Assembly: GCA_946482325.1 (NCBI GenBank)
Contig: CAMLRA010000026.1
Span: 1-34,283 of the forward strand
Direction of reading: 5' to 3'
Length of the DNA: 34,283 nucleotides
Origin: an uncultured Chromatiaceae bacterium
GTDB lineage: Bacteria; Pseudomonadota; Gammaproteobacteria; Enterobacterales; Alteromonadaceae
Within the stretch, counting starts at the first letter, position 1. Each line of letters begins with the position of its first letter. The translations under genes were made by a program, and so were the position numbers. This document shows positions 16,961 to 24,875 of this stretch, in pieces. The notes beneath the pieces were generated by a model. That model had not been told where the DNA came from, made no database searches, and saw only the letters and a list, made by a program, of their open reading frames with translations.

Positions 16961-16984
16961 GCCTTCCATGCACACGGGTCACAC

Positions 16985-18815
16985 TTAAGGCAGAACCGGG
17001 CCAATCAGTTCAAATTCAGCCACTTGCATCAAGGTATCATCGCCTTTGTTTTTGGTGATGTTGATACGATAGCTGCTGAACGCGAAGCCGTTACCCATTT
17101 CAAACAGTTTCCGTTCAAAGCGTTTATCAAAGCTTTCGCCAATCCAGCTGCCTAAACGTACCCAGGTGACACCGCCGTCGTTTGAACCTTCGACGTTGAA
17201 GTTCTCCGGGTCACGGCCAGCCGCATCGTTGGCACTGGTAATGGCCAGGCTCGAGACAATTTGCGCCTTCGGCAAATCAATCCGCACCCAGGATGGATTG
17301 GCTTCAGTCGGTGCGCCTTTCCAGTCATTATGGTCCAGCCACTTGGTGTTGATGTCATTGTCAAACGCTTTGCCTTCCGCTTCAGCCGCGCCGATACGGT
17401 TGCGGGCCGTGAAAGTCACGCCAGCCGCAGCAGAATGGTCCACCGACTGATATTGCGGGCCAATCATTTCGATCTCGGCGATTTGCATCAGGGTGTCATC
17501 ACCTTTGTTTTTGGTGATGTTAAAGCGGTAGTAGCTAAAGCCCAGGTCGTTACTGAAGTTGAACACTTTGCGCTCAAAACGCTGGTCGAAGCTTTCGCCA
17601 ATCCAGCTGCCCAGTTTCACCCAGTTTTTGCCGTCATCAGAAGCTTCAATATTGAAGTTTTCCGGATCACGAGCCGGTGCATCATTGGCACTGATCAGGC
17701 CCAGCTTGTTGACCGTCACTTTGGCCGGGAACTGTACTTGAACCCAGCTTGGCGCGGCTTCAGTCGGGGCGCCTTTCCAGTTGTTGTGGTCCAGCCACTT
17801 GGTATCAGTGCGACCGTCGAAGGCTTTGCTGCCTGCTTCACCGTCACTGATGGCATTCCGGGCAGTGACTGTGACACCGGCCATCATGGCATGGTTTAAA
17901 TCCGGCAATTTGGGCCCGACTAAACCAATCTCAGCGATTTGCATCAGCGTATCATCGCCTTTGTTTTTGCTGATATTCAGTTTGTAGCTGCTAAAGGCCA
18001 GGCTGTTGGCGACGCTGAACTGTTTGCGCTCAAAGCGTTTGTCAAAACTCTCCCCGAGATAAGCCGACAACGTGGTCCAGGTTTTACCGCCGTCGTTACT
18101 GCCCTGCAGGTTAAAGTTTTCCGGGTCACGCGCCGGTGCATCGTTGGCACTGGTCAGCACCAGCGTATCCACCGCTTTGGCTTCCGGCAGGTCAATCTGC
18201 ACCCAGGCTGGGTTGGCGGCTGTTGGCGCGCCTTTCCAGTCGTTATGGTCGAGCCATTTGGTATTGACGTCATTATCAAAAGCTTTGCTTTCAGCTTCGC
18301 CGGCACCGATGCGGTTACGTGCCGTGATGATGCCGGTGCCGGCTGGGTCGGTATGGTCCGCGCTGGTGTAAACCGGACCGACAAACTCAATCTCCGCCAC
18401 TTGCATCAGCGTGTCATCGCCTTTGTTTTTAGTGATATTGACTTTGTAGTAAGTGAACTCGAGGCCGTTGACGAAGCGGAATTGCTTGCGCTCAAAACGT
18501 TTGTCAAAGCTTTCGCCGATAAACTCGGCCAGCGTCACCCAATTGGTGCCGTCGTTGGAAGCTAATACCTGGAAGTTCTCCGGGTCACGCGCCGGCGCGT
18601 CGTTGGCACTGGTCATGACCAGCGTATTCACCGCTTGCGGCTCGGCAAACTTCACCTGTACCCAGCTTGGGCTGGCGACACTTGGTGCGCCTTTCCAGTC
18701 ATGGTGATCGAGCCATTTGGTGTTGCTATTGCCATCAAAAGCCATGGCTTCGGCTTCGGCCGCACTGATGCGGTTACTGCCGGTGATCACGGCGCCCGCT
18801 ACTGCGGCATCTGTG
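16985..18815 (-). repeat. Four tandem ~459-bp coding repeats
   Basis: Approximate unit limits on the minus strand: 18815-18376, 18375-17906, 17905-17446 and 17445-16985. The units are similar in both DNA and protein, for example the TTGTTTTTGGTGAT stretch in the NITKNKGDD codons recurs with minor changes. This suggests recent tandem duplication or gene conversion. Confidence 0.85.
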
Positions 18816-19819
18816 GTGATTTCACGCACCGGGCCAGAGCTGACTGCAGCATCAATAAAGGCCAGTTTCACATCGACCACGTCTTCCGCTTTGAGGCCAA
18901 CTTTGGCCAGATAAGGCAGGCCGCTGACCGCCGCCAGCATACGTTCCCGCAGAGGCGTTAACACCGTAACATCGCCTTCCTGCGCCAATGGAATGGCCGC
19001 AGCGACGTCGTTCATCAGCTGATTAAAAGTCTCGCCTTCACCGATGGCAGCAAAAGCGGCGTTTAATAACGAAAGCTTGATAGCATCAGGGGCAATTAAC
19101 GTGTCTTTACAGACGTCTTTTTCACAAGTCTCGCCGGTGACCATATTTGCATAGGCCTCGGCACTAACCAGATCTGTGGTGAATACGTTGGCTTTCACCG
19201 CGACGCCGAGCGCTTTCAGCAGCAGTGCAGAGCCATCCGCCAGCGCCATTTCATACAATGGCCGTACCGACACATTGCGACCCGCTGCTACGTCTGCGGC
19301 CACCAGCTTGCTGGCAACCGTCGTTAGCGCGTTAGCCTGGAAGCGCGCATCAACTACACCGTCAGATTTCGATGCATATGGCATCTGCACCCAGGTTAAA
19401 GTCGAGAAGGTGGTGCCGGTTAACGGCGCACCGCTTAACACTTCGCCTAAAGCCACCGGGCCACATTTAACCGCGTCACAAACCATACTGGACTGGGCGT
19501 CTGCCGCGACGTCCACTTTAAGCATGCTATTGAGGCCAAAGCCTTCTTTCGCCGTCACCGCAAACGTCACTTTGCCGTTGCTGCCGGTGCGGTCACCACT
19601 GCCGATGCTGATGGCAGAACCGTTTAACTGTGACACTGTGACTTTGGCATTGCGTAACGTGCCTTTGACCGCTGAGCCGCTGATATCAGCCGCTGTAGTG
19701 TCTAAAGTCACCGGAATATTGGCCGGATCTGCTTCACCAGCACCGCCGCAGCCATACAGCGAGGTCAGCGCCAGTGCGACAACCCCATACATCATGTTGA
19801 TTTTGAACTGTTTCATCAT
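16985..19819 (-). CDS. Lipoprotein with four tandem discoidin-like (F5/8 type C-like) repeats
   Basis: 944 residues. The leader MYGVVALALTSLYGCGG has a lipobox (LYGC). Residues about 30-335 form a unique N-terminal region that starts with a beta-rich segment (VKGTLRNAKVTVSQL) and contains four cysteines. From about 340 to the end there are four copies of a repeat of about 153 residues (TKWLDH near 366, 520, 673 and 826). Each carries TKWLDH-x-DWKGAP, SANDA..RDPENF, GESFD.RFERK and NITKNKGDDTLMQ.AE. This layout resembles discoidin/CBM32-like carbohydrate-binding domains. Placed right after the TonB receptor, it sits where Bacteroidetes loci have SusD, so a surface or periplasmic glycan-binding role is likely. 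Two adjacent ATGs (19819, 19816) follow GAGGA; the second has better spacing. Confidence 0.8.
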   Translation of the reverse strand: MMKQFKINMMYGVVALALTSLYGCGGAGEADPANIPVTLDTTAADISGSAVKGTLRNAKVTVSQLNGSAISIGSGDRTGSNGKVTFAVTAKEGFGLNSMLKVDVAADAQSSMVCDAVKCGPVALGEVLSGAPLTGTTFSTLTWVQMPYASKSDGVVDARFQANALTTVASKLVAADVAAGRNVSVRPLYEMALADGSALLLKALGVAVKANVFTTDLVSAEAYANMVTGETCEKDVCKDTLIAPDAIKLSLLNAAFAAIGEGETFNQLMNDVAAAIPLAQEGDVTVLTPLRERMLAAVSGLPYLAKVGLKAEDVVDVKLAFIDAAVSSGPVREITTDAAVAGAVITGSNRISAAEAEAMAFDGNSNTKWLDHHDWKGAPSVASPSWVQVKFAEPQAVNTLVMTSANDAPARDPENFQVLASNDGTNWVTLAEFIGESFDKRFERKQFRFVNGLEFTYYKVNITKNKGDDTLMQVAEIEFVGPVYTSADHTDPAGTGIITARNRIGAGEAESKAFDNDVNTKWLDHNDWKGAPTAANPAWVQIDLPEAKAVDTLVLTSANDAPARDPENFNLQGSNDGGKTWTTLSAYLGESFDKRFERKQFSVANSLAFSSYKLNISKNKGDDTLMQIAEIGLVGPKLPDLNHAMMAGVTVTARNAISDGEAGSKAFDGRTDTKWLDHNNWKGAPTEAAPSWVQVQFPAKVTVNKLGLISANDAPARDPENFNIEASDDGKNWVKLGSWIGESFDQRFERKVFNFSNDLGFSYYRFNITKNKGDDTLMQIAEIEMIGPQYQSVDHSAAAGVTFTARNRIGAAEAEGKAFDNDINTKWLDHNDWKGAPTEANPSWVRIDLPKAQIVSSLAITSANDAAGRDPENFNVEGSNDGGVTWVRLGSWIGESFDKRFERKLFEMGNGFAFSSYRINITKNKGDDTLMQVAEFELIGPVLP

Positions 19820-19846
19820 TTAATCCTCTGTATTTTTTCCTAACCG

Positions 19847-19859
19847 GCGCGAAACGCGC
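19847..19859 (-). other. Short hairpin between receptor and lipoprotein genes
   Basis: GCGCG-AAA-CGCGC in the 44-bp gap, just after the receptor stop. No T tract, so it is more likely an mRNA-processing or stability element than a terminator. Confidence 0.35.
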
Positions 19860-19863
19860 AGCC

Positions 19864-22842
19864 TTAGAACCGGTAAGTCGCGCCCATGTAATAACGACGG
19901 CCGCCATACGCGTTCTGGATAAAACGCTTGTCGGTGTCGTTACCGAGGTGGACATAGGTTTCTGACTTGGTCAGGTTGATGACAGAGGCTGATAACACCA
20001 GCATTTCAGTCAGGTTGTAGTTGGCGTTCAGGTCGACCTGGTCATAAGCCGCGCTGTAGTAGTTGGTTTCCCACGACGCGTTATAACCGCCAACACTGGG
20101 GCCACGTTTGTTGTAAGAAGCCCGTAAGTTAAACAGGTCGTCTTCATAAAACGCTGAGAAGTTCAGCTGGTATTTCGAGCTGCCAATTAATGGCGACTCA
20201 CCGACTTTCTGCCCGTCCAGTTCCACATTGGCCTGGTTAGTGTTGTTGCGCGTGTAGTTGGCATAAACACCAAAACCGCCGGTGAAGAAATGTTGCCAGA
20301 ACACTTCCATGCCTTTGGAACTGGCGTTGGTACCGTTGGCCACAGTGCTGAAGTTTCGCACGGTCAGGCCATCGCCACCGGCTGTGACTTGTTTGCCACC
20401 GGCATTTGGCAGGGTGAAATTCACCACAGGTAAATCGCGTACCGTATCAATAATCAATGGCACCACAAAGTTGTCGACGTCCTTTTTAAATACCGCGACA
20501 CCAAAGCCTGAGCCTTTGCCGTAGTAATATTCCAACGAGCTGTCGAACTGCGTAGATTCCAGAGGTTTTAACTGACTATTACCACCGGAACCGACCCAGC
20601 CTTCGCCGTCGTAAATCGGGTCAAAGTCATCGGCCGCAGAGCGGTCAGCGGAATATTCGTTCGAGGTGTAACGCAGTGTCTGGAACTGACCGATGTCGTC
20701 ATAACCCGGCCGGGCAATCACTTTGGCCGCAGCAAAACGCCAGACCCAGTTGTCATCGATATCCCAGACTAAGTTGGCGCTTGGCAGCACTTTGTTTTCA
20801 GTGTTTTCTTTTTCGATATAAACGAAATTCTCCACCCGTTGCTGCGCTTCCGGTAACAGATTGCCGTTGGCGTCTTTCCAGTCTAAGCGATACAGAATTT
20901 TGTCTGACGAACCTGAAGTGGTGGTGGTGCGGACAAACCGCAGACCAATGTTACCGCGCAGGTTTTCGTATTTGTAATCCGCCTGGGCATAAGCCGCGCT
21001 GATCTCTTCCTGCACACCGTAGACGTAGTTCGGCTCAATCCGCGTGTATTTCTGGAAGTTATCTACCAGATGCTGCTGATATTTGTGCCAGTTGACGGCC
21101 GGGAACAGGTTGGTATTGATCACACCGGACAAATTGCCGAGCGAATGTGGCAACACCACGCTGGTAATAGGCGGAATGCCGCCGTTGCGTGAATAATCAT
21201 CGTCAAGGTCAATACCACCGGCTGCTTCCGCTGCTGCGATATCAAAATCTTTGGCCAAATAGAAGGTGTTCCGTGAGTCGCGGTGGATTTTGCCATCACG
21301 GTATTTCACGCCAAAACGCAGTGTGTCGACGATGCCCCAGTCAGCAAAATAATCGACATCCAAACTTGCGTATTTCTCTTCCTGAGTGCCGGTAATGAAG
21401 CTTGAATCTGTTGCGCCGACGTCGGCCTGACCACCAATACCTGCTACCAGGTTATTGATCATGTTCGGGTCCATGTAGGTGGTCATTTTTTTGCCGGATA
21501 AGTCGTAGCCATAAAAGCTTGAAGCTTCATTGGCATAATAAGCGGCGCGGTATTTCTCCGACGGGCCGCCTTCGGCTTCAGTGCGGCCAAAGGTCATTTT
21601 TGACTTAAAATCATCGCGCTCATAAGTGGCATAAAAATCAAAAGTATCTGAGGTTGCTTCTTCGATTTTGTATTCGCCGTTAATCCGTGGAATGGCGGAT
21701 AACTTTTGTGCACCAGACACGCCGGTCGAGTAATCGATACCAGTGACAAACTGAGCTTCTGCATCGACCCGCACATCAGTCCAGTAGTTGTCATTGTTGT
21801 TCCACTCCGGATATTCCAGCTGATTCAGAATCGAGTTCTGTCCCAGCGTGAAGCGGAAATAGTTCATGCCGACTTCCAGTTTATCGCTCAGGCGCCATTG
21901 GCTGGTGAACTGGAATCCTTCGCGGTTACGTTCTTCTTCCAGCACTTCCTGCACCATACTTTGCGCGGCATAGCCTTTGGCGCCATTCGCCACCAGCTGG
22001 TTGTCCTTACGCTCCTGATACAGGAAGTTTTTGTTCATGATGTTGACGCGGGAACTCTGCGAACGGTTGGTGCGGTCCTGACGGGTATAACCGACCAGCA
22101 TACCGAAGGTTTCTGCGTCGTTTTTCCACGAATAAATACCGCTGTACTGCGGTTCGTTTTTATCGGTGATATCCGCGTTGCTGTATTCAACGTTCAGCAC
22201 ACCTGAGCTTTGGTCCATCGACAGCGGTTTGCGGCTGTGCATGATGACAGTACCGCCGATGCCACCTTCATCGAGGCGTGCTTCGGAAGATTTAAACACT
22301 TCTAAGCGTTCAATCATCGTTGACGGCAATAAGGCATAAGAGAATGAGCGGCTTGGCTCACCTGGCGAAGACGCAATGAAATTGCCGTTGAGCTGGCTTA
22401 AGGTTAAGTCAGATGACAGACCCCGGATACTGACAGTGGCACCTTCACCGCCGTCGCGCTGGATCACCACGCCCGGCACACGTTGCAGCGAGTCGGCGAC
22501 GTTTTTGTCCGGGAATTTACCGATATCTTCAGCGGTGATCACGTCGACCACACTGTCGGAAGCACGTTTGTTCAGTAAGTTCTCGCTCATACTGGACAAA
22601 ATACCGCGTACTTCAATCACTTCGATTTTTTCACCGGCCGCGGCTTTTTTCTTCGCGGCGGCTGTGGCGGCAGCCTTCGTTGATTCGTTTTGCGCTGCAG
22701 CCTGTTGTTCTGCAGTCTGACCGGCAAAAGCCGGATTCAGGCTGGCGATCACCGCCAGCGACAGCACAGATAACTTTAATCCTTGCTGCCAGCCTTGTGG
22801 CTGCTGTAGTTGCTGAAATGCCCTGTCTATCCTGTTAACCAT
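19864..22842 (-). CDS. TonB-dependent outer-membrane receptor for glycan uptake
   Basis: 992 residues from ATG 22842 (GGAG upstream). The signal peptide is LKLSVLSLAVIASLNPAFA, followed by an Ala/Lys-rich linker and IEVIEVRGIL, the TonB-interacting region. The plug domain is clear: DVITAEDIGKFPDKNVADSL, RVPGVVIQRDGG, VSIRGLSSD, and the barrel ends YMGATYRF with a terminal Phe. The type (N-terminal Q..P..QG..G-rich, long extracellular loops) matches the receptors of carbohydrate-utilisation loci in Alteromonadales and Xanthomonas. First gene of the minus operon, 192 bp downstream of a strong promoter with a LacI-type operator. It probably imports N-glycan oligosaccharides or glycopeptides. Confidence 0.92.
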   Translation of the reverse strand: MVNRIDRAFQQLQQPQGWQQGLKLSVLSLAVIASLNPAFAGQTAEQQAAAQNESTKAAATAAAKKKAAAGEKIEVIEVRGILSSMSENLLNKRASDSVVDVITAEDIGKFPDKNVADSLQRVPGVVIQRDGGEGATVSIRGLSSDLTLSQLNGNFIASSPGEPSRSFSYALLPSTMIERLEVFKSSEARLDEGGIGGTVIMHSRKPLSMDQSSGVLNVEYSNADITDKNEPQYSGIYSWKNDAETFGMLVGYTRQDRTNRSQSSRVNIMNKNFLYQERKDNQLVANGAKGYAAQSMVQEVLEEERNREGFQFTSQWRLSDKLEVGMNYFRFTLGQNSILNQLEYPEWNNNDNYWTDVRVDAEAQFVTGIDYSTGVSGAQKLSAIPRINGEYKIEEATSDTFDFYATYERDDFKSKMTFGRTEAEGGPSEKYRAAYYANEASSFYGYDLSGKKMTTYMDPNMINNLVAGIGGQADVGATDSSFITGTQEEKYASLDVDYFADWGIVDTLRFGVKYRDGKIHRDSRNTFYLAKDFDIAAAEAAGGIDLDDDYSRNGGIPPITSVVLPHSLGNLSGVINTNLFPAVNWHKYQQHLVDNFQKYTRIEPNYVYGVQEEISAAYAQADYKYENLRGNIGLRFVRTTTTSGSSDKILYRLDWKDANGNLLPEAQQRVENFVYIEKENTENKVLPSANLVWDIDDNWVWRFAAAKVIARPGYDDIGQFQTLRYTSNEYSADRSAADDFDPIYDGEGWVGSGGNSQLKPLESTQFDSSLEYYYGKGSGFGVAVFKKDVDNFVVPLIIDTVRDLPVVNFTLPNAGGKQVTAGGDGLTVRNFSTVANGTNASSKGMEVFWQHFFTGGFGVYANYTRNNTNQANVELDGQKVGESPLIGSSKYQLNFSAFYEDDLFNLRASYNKRGPSVGGYNASWETNYYSAAYDQVDLNANYNLTEMLVLSASVINLTKSETYVHLGNDTDKRFIQNAYGGRRYYMGATYRF

Positions 22843-23018
22843 GGTCTTCTCCACAGTGAAATGTGAAAACGCACCGGTGAGTCCGGTTTGTCCCTTTATT
22901 TTTTATTTAATTTTCATGGTGTTGGATCGAGATTTACCAAAGTTACCGTCTGGCTTATCCGTCTCCCCTGCAACGCCATCAAAAAATTGGTCTGTTGTGT
23001 TTTGTCGCTGCCGATTAA

Positions 23019-23034
23019 ATGTAATCGATTACAT
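23019..23034. promoter_or_regulatory. LacI-type operator of the minus operon
   Basis: Perfect 16-bp palindrome ATGTAATCGATTACAT with the central CG typical of LacI-family sites. It begins 10 bp downstream of the -10 box, so it covers the start of the transcript (about +4 to +19) and would block initiation or escape. The 14-bp core recurs upstream of the plus operon. Confidence 0.88.
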
Positions 23035-23044
23035 GACGCCATTG

Positions 23045-23073
23045 ATACTAGCGAAGCAACAAATTGCTGTCAA
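23045..23073 (-). promoter_or_regulatory. Sigma70 promoter of the minus operon
   Basis: On the minus strand, TTGACA (23073-23068) and TAGTAT (23050-23045) are separated by exactly 17 bp. It is the only strong match ahead of the receptor gene, and the operator lies immediately downstream. Confidence 0.8.
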
Positions 23074-23292
23074 TCTGTACAATCGCGAAAAATTCAAATC
23101 AGTGCAAACAAAGTGTAATACAGTAAATTTTGTTTAATTTCAGTATTTTAACTTTGGTTAGTCGCGTCAGAATGGTGCAGAGGGGGTCGAAAAATGCCCG
23201 TGACCAGGCTGTTCAGACCAGTATTTTCTGCGGTTTAATTGCGGGTGTAATCGGTGACAGACGTCTGGATGTGTGGCATGTCGGGGCATTCT

Positions 23293-23334
23293 GGTCGTCA
23301 CACGATGGTCGTCACACGATGGTCGTCACACGAT
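23293..23334. repeat. Three perfect tandem copies of a 14-bp unit
   Basis: GGTCGTCACACGAT occurs three times in a row. Not coding in any supported frame. Confidence 0.92.
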
Positions 23335-23366
23335 CGCGATTACCCGAAGAAAGATGACGATTGTAG

Positions 23367-23406
23367 GGGTAACCCTAGTGGTTACCCGATGATTGTGGTT
23401 ACCCGA
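23367..23406. repeat. 8-bp hairpin and GTGGTTACCCGA direct repeat after lacI
   Basis: GGGTAACC (23367-23374) and GGTTACCC (23380-23387) are perfect inverted repeats with a 5-nt loop. GTGGTTACCCGA occurs at 23378-23389 and 23395-23406. The hairpin starts 27 bp after the lacI stop but has no T run, so any terminator role is weak. Confidence 0.65.
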
Positions 23407-23413
23407 CTGGCAT

Positions 23414-24421
23414 TCACAGCGGCGCCGGGCCGCTGCTTTCGCGTTCAATCAATTGAAATGGCAGGACTTCTTTGCTGCGAACCAGCGGTTCACCACGAAT
23501 TTGGCTGACCAGCACTTCCACTGCGCGCCGGCCCATGTCATAAGCCGGCTGGTCGACTGTGGTTAACGGCGGGTCGATAAAAGCGGAGACTTTGATGTTA
23601 TCAAAACCGACTACAGAGATATCTTCCGGCACGCGCAGGCCGGCTTTTTTGATGGCGTGTACCGCACCGATCGCAATGTCGTCGTTAAAACAGAAAATCG
23701 CCGTGGGCCGCTGCGGCAAACTCAGCAAATGCTCAACGCCGGCAATGCCGGTTTCGATGGTATAAGCGCCGCCGGTGATTTGCGCCTGTTCAAACGGGAT
23801 CTGCTCTTCTTGCAGCACGCTGCGGATACCGGCCAAGCGTTCGCGGTAAATCTGACTGCTGATCTGGCCAACAATAGCAGCGAAGTGTTTGTGACCATAC
23901 CCGAGCAAATGGTGCGCCAAGGCCCGGCTCGCCGCATAGTTATCCAGCTCAATCACCGGATATTTTTTTTCTGTCGCGATGCGCTCACAGACACTGACCA
24001 TCGGCAAATCTTCAGCCAAATCCGCATCTGCTGCCGAAAACGGGAAGGAATGGTCGAGCTGGATCAACCCATCGGCGCGGTTGGTGAGCACCATGCTGGC
24101 GTATTCGTGTTCGCGCTCGGGGGAGCCTTGGGTATCGCCGAGCAGCACCGAAAAACCTTTTTCCTGCGCCGCTTGTTCAATGCCGCCAATAATGCGCATA
24201 AAAAACGGGTTCACCAGGTTAGGCACTAACACCACTATGGTATTGGAACGACCGGATTTAACGCTGCTTGCCAGCCAGTTGGGTCTGTAACCAGCCGCTT
24301 TGACCGCTTCCAGCACTTTTTCCCGTGTCGCTTCCGACACCTGGTCCGGTGATTTCAGCGTGCGGGACACTGTGGCGGTCGATACACCGGCCAGTTCACT
24401 GACTTTTTTAATATTGGTCAT
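23414..24421 (-). CDS. LacI-family transcriptional repressor of the glycan locus
   Basis: 335 residues from ATG 24421, with GGGAAG upstream; a GTG at 24463 is less likely because it would add a tail before the helix-turn-helix. Residues 1-55 are the LacI DNA-binding domain (VSELAGVSTATVSRTL, then the hinge region YRPNWLASSVKSGRS). The rest is a periplasmic-binding-protein-like effector domain (NTIVVLVPNLVNPFFMRIIGGIE, FCFNDDIAIGA, DISVVGFDNI). It lies between the two operons it probably controls through TGTAATCGATTACA sites. The inducer is unknown; mannose, a mannobiose or Man-GlcNAc are reasonable guesses. Confidence 0.93.
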   Translation of the reverse strand: MTNIKKVSELAGVSTATVSRTLKSPDQVSEATREKVLEAVKAAGYRPNWLASSVKSGRSNTIVVLVPNLVNPFFMRIIGGIEQAAQEKGFSVLLGDTQGSPEREHEYASMVLTNRADGLIQLDHSFPFSAADADLAEDLPMVSVCERIATEKKYPVIELDNYAASRALAHHLLGYGHKHFAAIVGQISSQIYRERLAGIRSVLQEEQIPFEQAQITGGAYTIETGIAGVEHLLSLPQRPTAIFCFNDDIAIGAVHAIKKAGLRVPEDISVVGFDNIKVSAFIDPPLTTVDQPAYDMGRRAVEVLVSQIRGEPLVRSKEVLPFQLIERESSGPAPL

Positions 24422-24478
24422 TGCAGAAACTTCCCACAGCAGAACTTTATTGTCTGGTTTCACTGATGTTGTTAAACA

Positions 24479-24507
24479 GTTACAGCTGTTTCAGTAACAG
24501 CTGTAAC
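24479..24507 (-). promoter_or_regulatory. Perfect 12-bp inverted repeat in the lacI leader
   Basis: GTTACAGCTGTT (24479-24490) and AACAGCTGTAAC (24496-24507) flank 5 bp; each arm also holds the palindrome ACAGCTGT. It lies 57 bp upstream of the lacI ATG, inside the predicted leader. Could act as a hairpin or as a pair of protein-binding sites. Confidence 0.55.
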
Positions 24508-24576
24508 AAGATCATCTTATTTAAGATCAGCGGCTTAGTTCGCTATCTTAGCGCGAATTCAAACGCCACAACAGCT

Positions 24577-24605
24577 ATATAACCACTGCAGCGAGCAATC
24601 CGCAA
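24577..24605 (-). promoter_or_regulatory. Probable lacI promoter
   Basis: On the minus strand, TTGCGG (24605-24600) and TTATAT (24582-24577) are 17 bp apart. The match is moderate; it would give a leader of roughly 150 nt. Confidence 0.45.
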
Positions 24606-24623
24606 GTGTTGTCACTTCACACC

Positions 24624-24639
24624 ATGTAAACGGTAACAT
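24624..24639. promoter_or_regulatory. Degenerate LacI-type operator
   Basis: ATGTAAACGGTAACAT keeps the TGTAA...CG...ACA frame of the two perfect sites with three changes in 14. It lies upstream of the probable lacI promoter, so it may serve autoregulation or looping with the site at 24742. Confidence 0.5.
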
Positions 24640-24741
24640 TGGAACAAAAATCAGCATAGCAGCAATTTAACAGACCGCGTAACAGTTGCGTTTGGGATAG
24701 CACTGGCTGTACCAGCCGAAAATGCACTGGACAATTTTAAA

Positions 24742-24755
24742 TGTAATCGATTACA
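24742..24755. promoter_or_regulatory. LacI-type operator of the plus operon
   Basis: TGTAATCGATTACA is a perfect 14-bp palindrome, identical to the core of the operator ahead of the TonB receptor gene, and lies 113 bp upstream of the GH92 start. Confidence 0.85.
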
Positions 24756-24851
24756 GTCGGGCAAATTTTATCCGTCCACCACTGTTTTGGCTGTAGTTTA
24801 CCGGCTAATTTCCAGCCAATCTATAGCCAAAAACGGGCAAAAGGACTTTGA

Positions 24852-24875
24852 ATGAGGCTGAAACTTCATGTTTAA
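24852..24875 (+). CDS. Seven-codon leader overlapping the GH92 start
   Basis: ATG at 24852 follows AAGGA at good spacing and encodes MRLKLHV, ending in a TAA that overlaps the first codons of the GH92 gene in another frame. The GH92 ATG (24868) itself has only a distant GAGG. This looks like a translational-coupling leader, but it may be chance. Confidence 0.35.
   Translation: MRLKLHV

Larger units (their letters stand above)
22843..23413. other. Regulatory region of the minus operon
   Basis: 571 bp without a gene. It holds the promoter at 23045-23073, the operator at 23019-23034, an about 190-nt receptor leader, and a cluster of short repeats and an 8-bp hairpin at 23293-23406 near the lacI end. 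Confidence 0.7.
24422..24851. other. Intergenic control region between lacI and the plus operon
   Basis: 430 bp without a gene, apart from the seven-codon leader that begins at its right edge. Contains a probable lacI promoter, a 12-bp inverted repeat in the lacI leader and two operator-like palindromes. I could not find a convincing -35/-10 pair for the plus operon. Confidence 0.6.

Noticed and set aside
17261..18565. Two plus-strand frames of about 210 codons opposite the discoidin repeats
   Set aside because: They are antisense shadows of the repeated coding units and recur with the same period; no start signals.
23293..23334. Possible CRISPR array
   Set aside because: The three 14-bp units are contiguous, with no spacers and no cas genes nearby.
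24725..24775. Promoter for the plus operon near the operator
   Set aside because: TTTTAA and TTTTAT could be -10 boxes, but no acceptable -35 lies at 16-18 bp, so no promoter is called.
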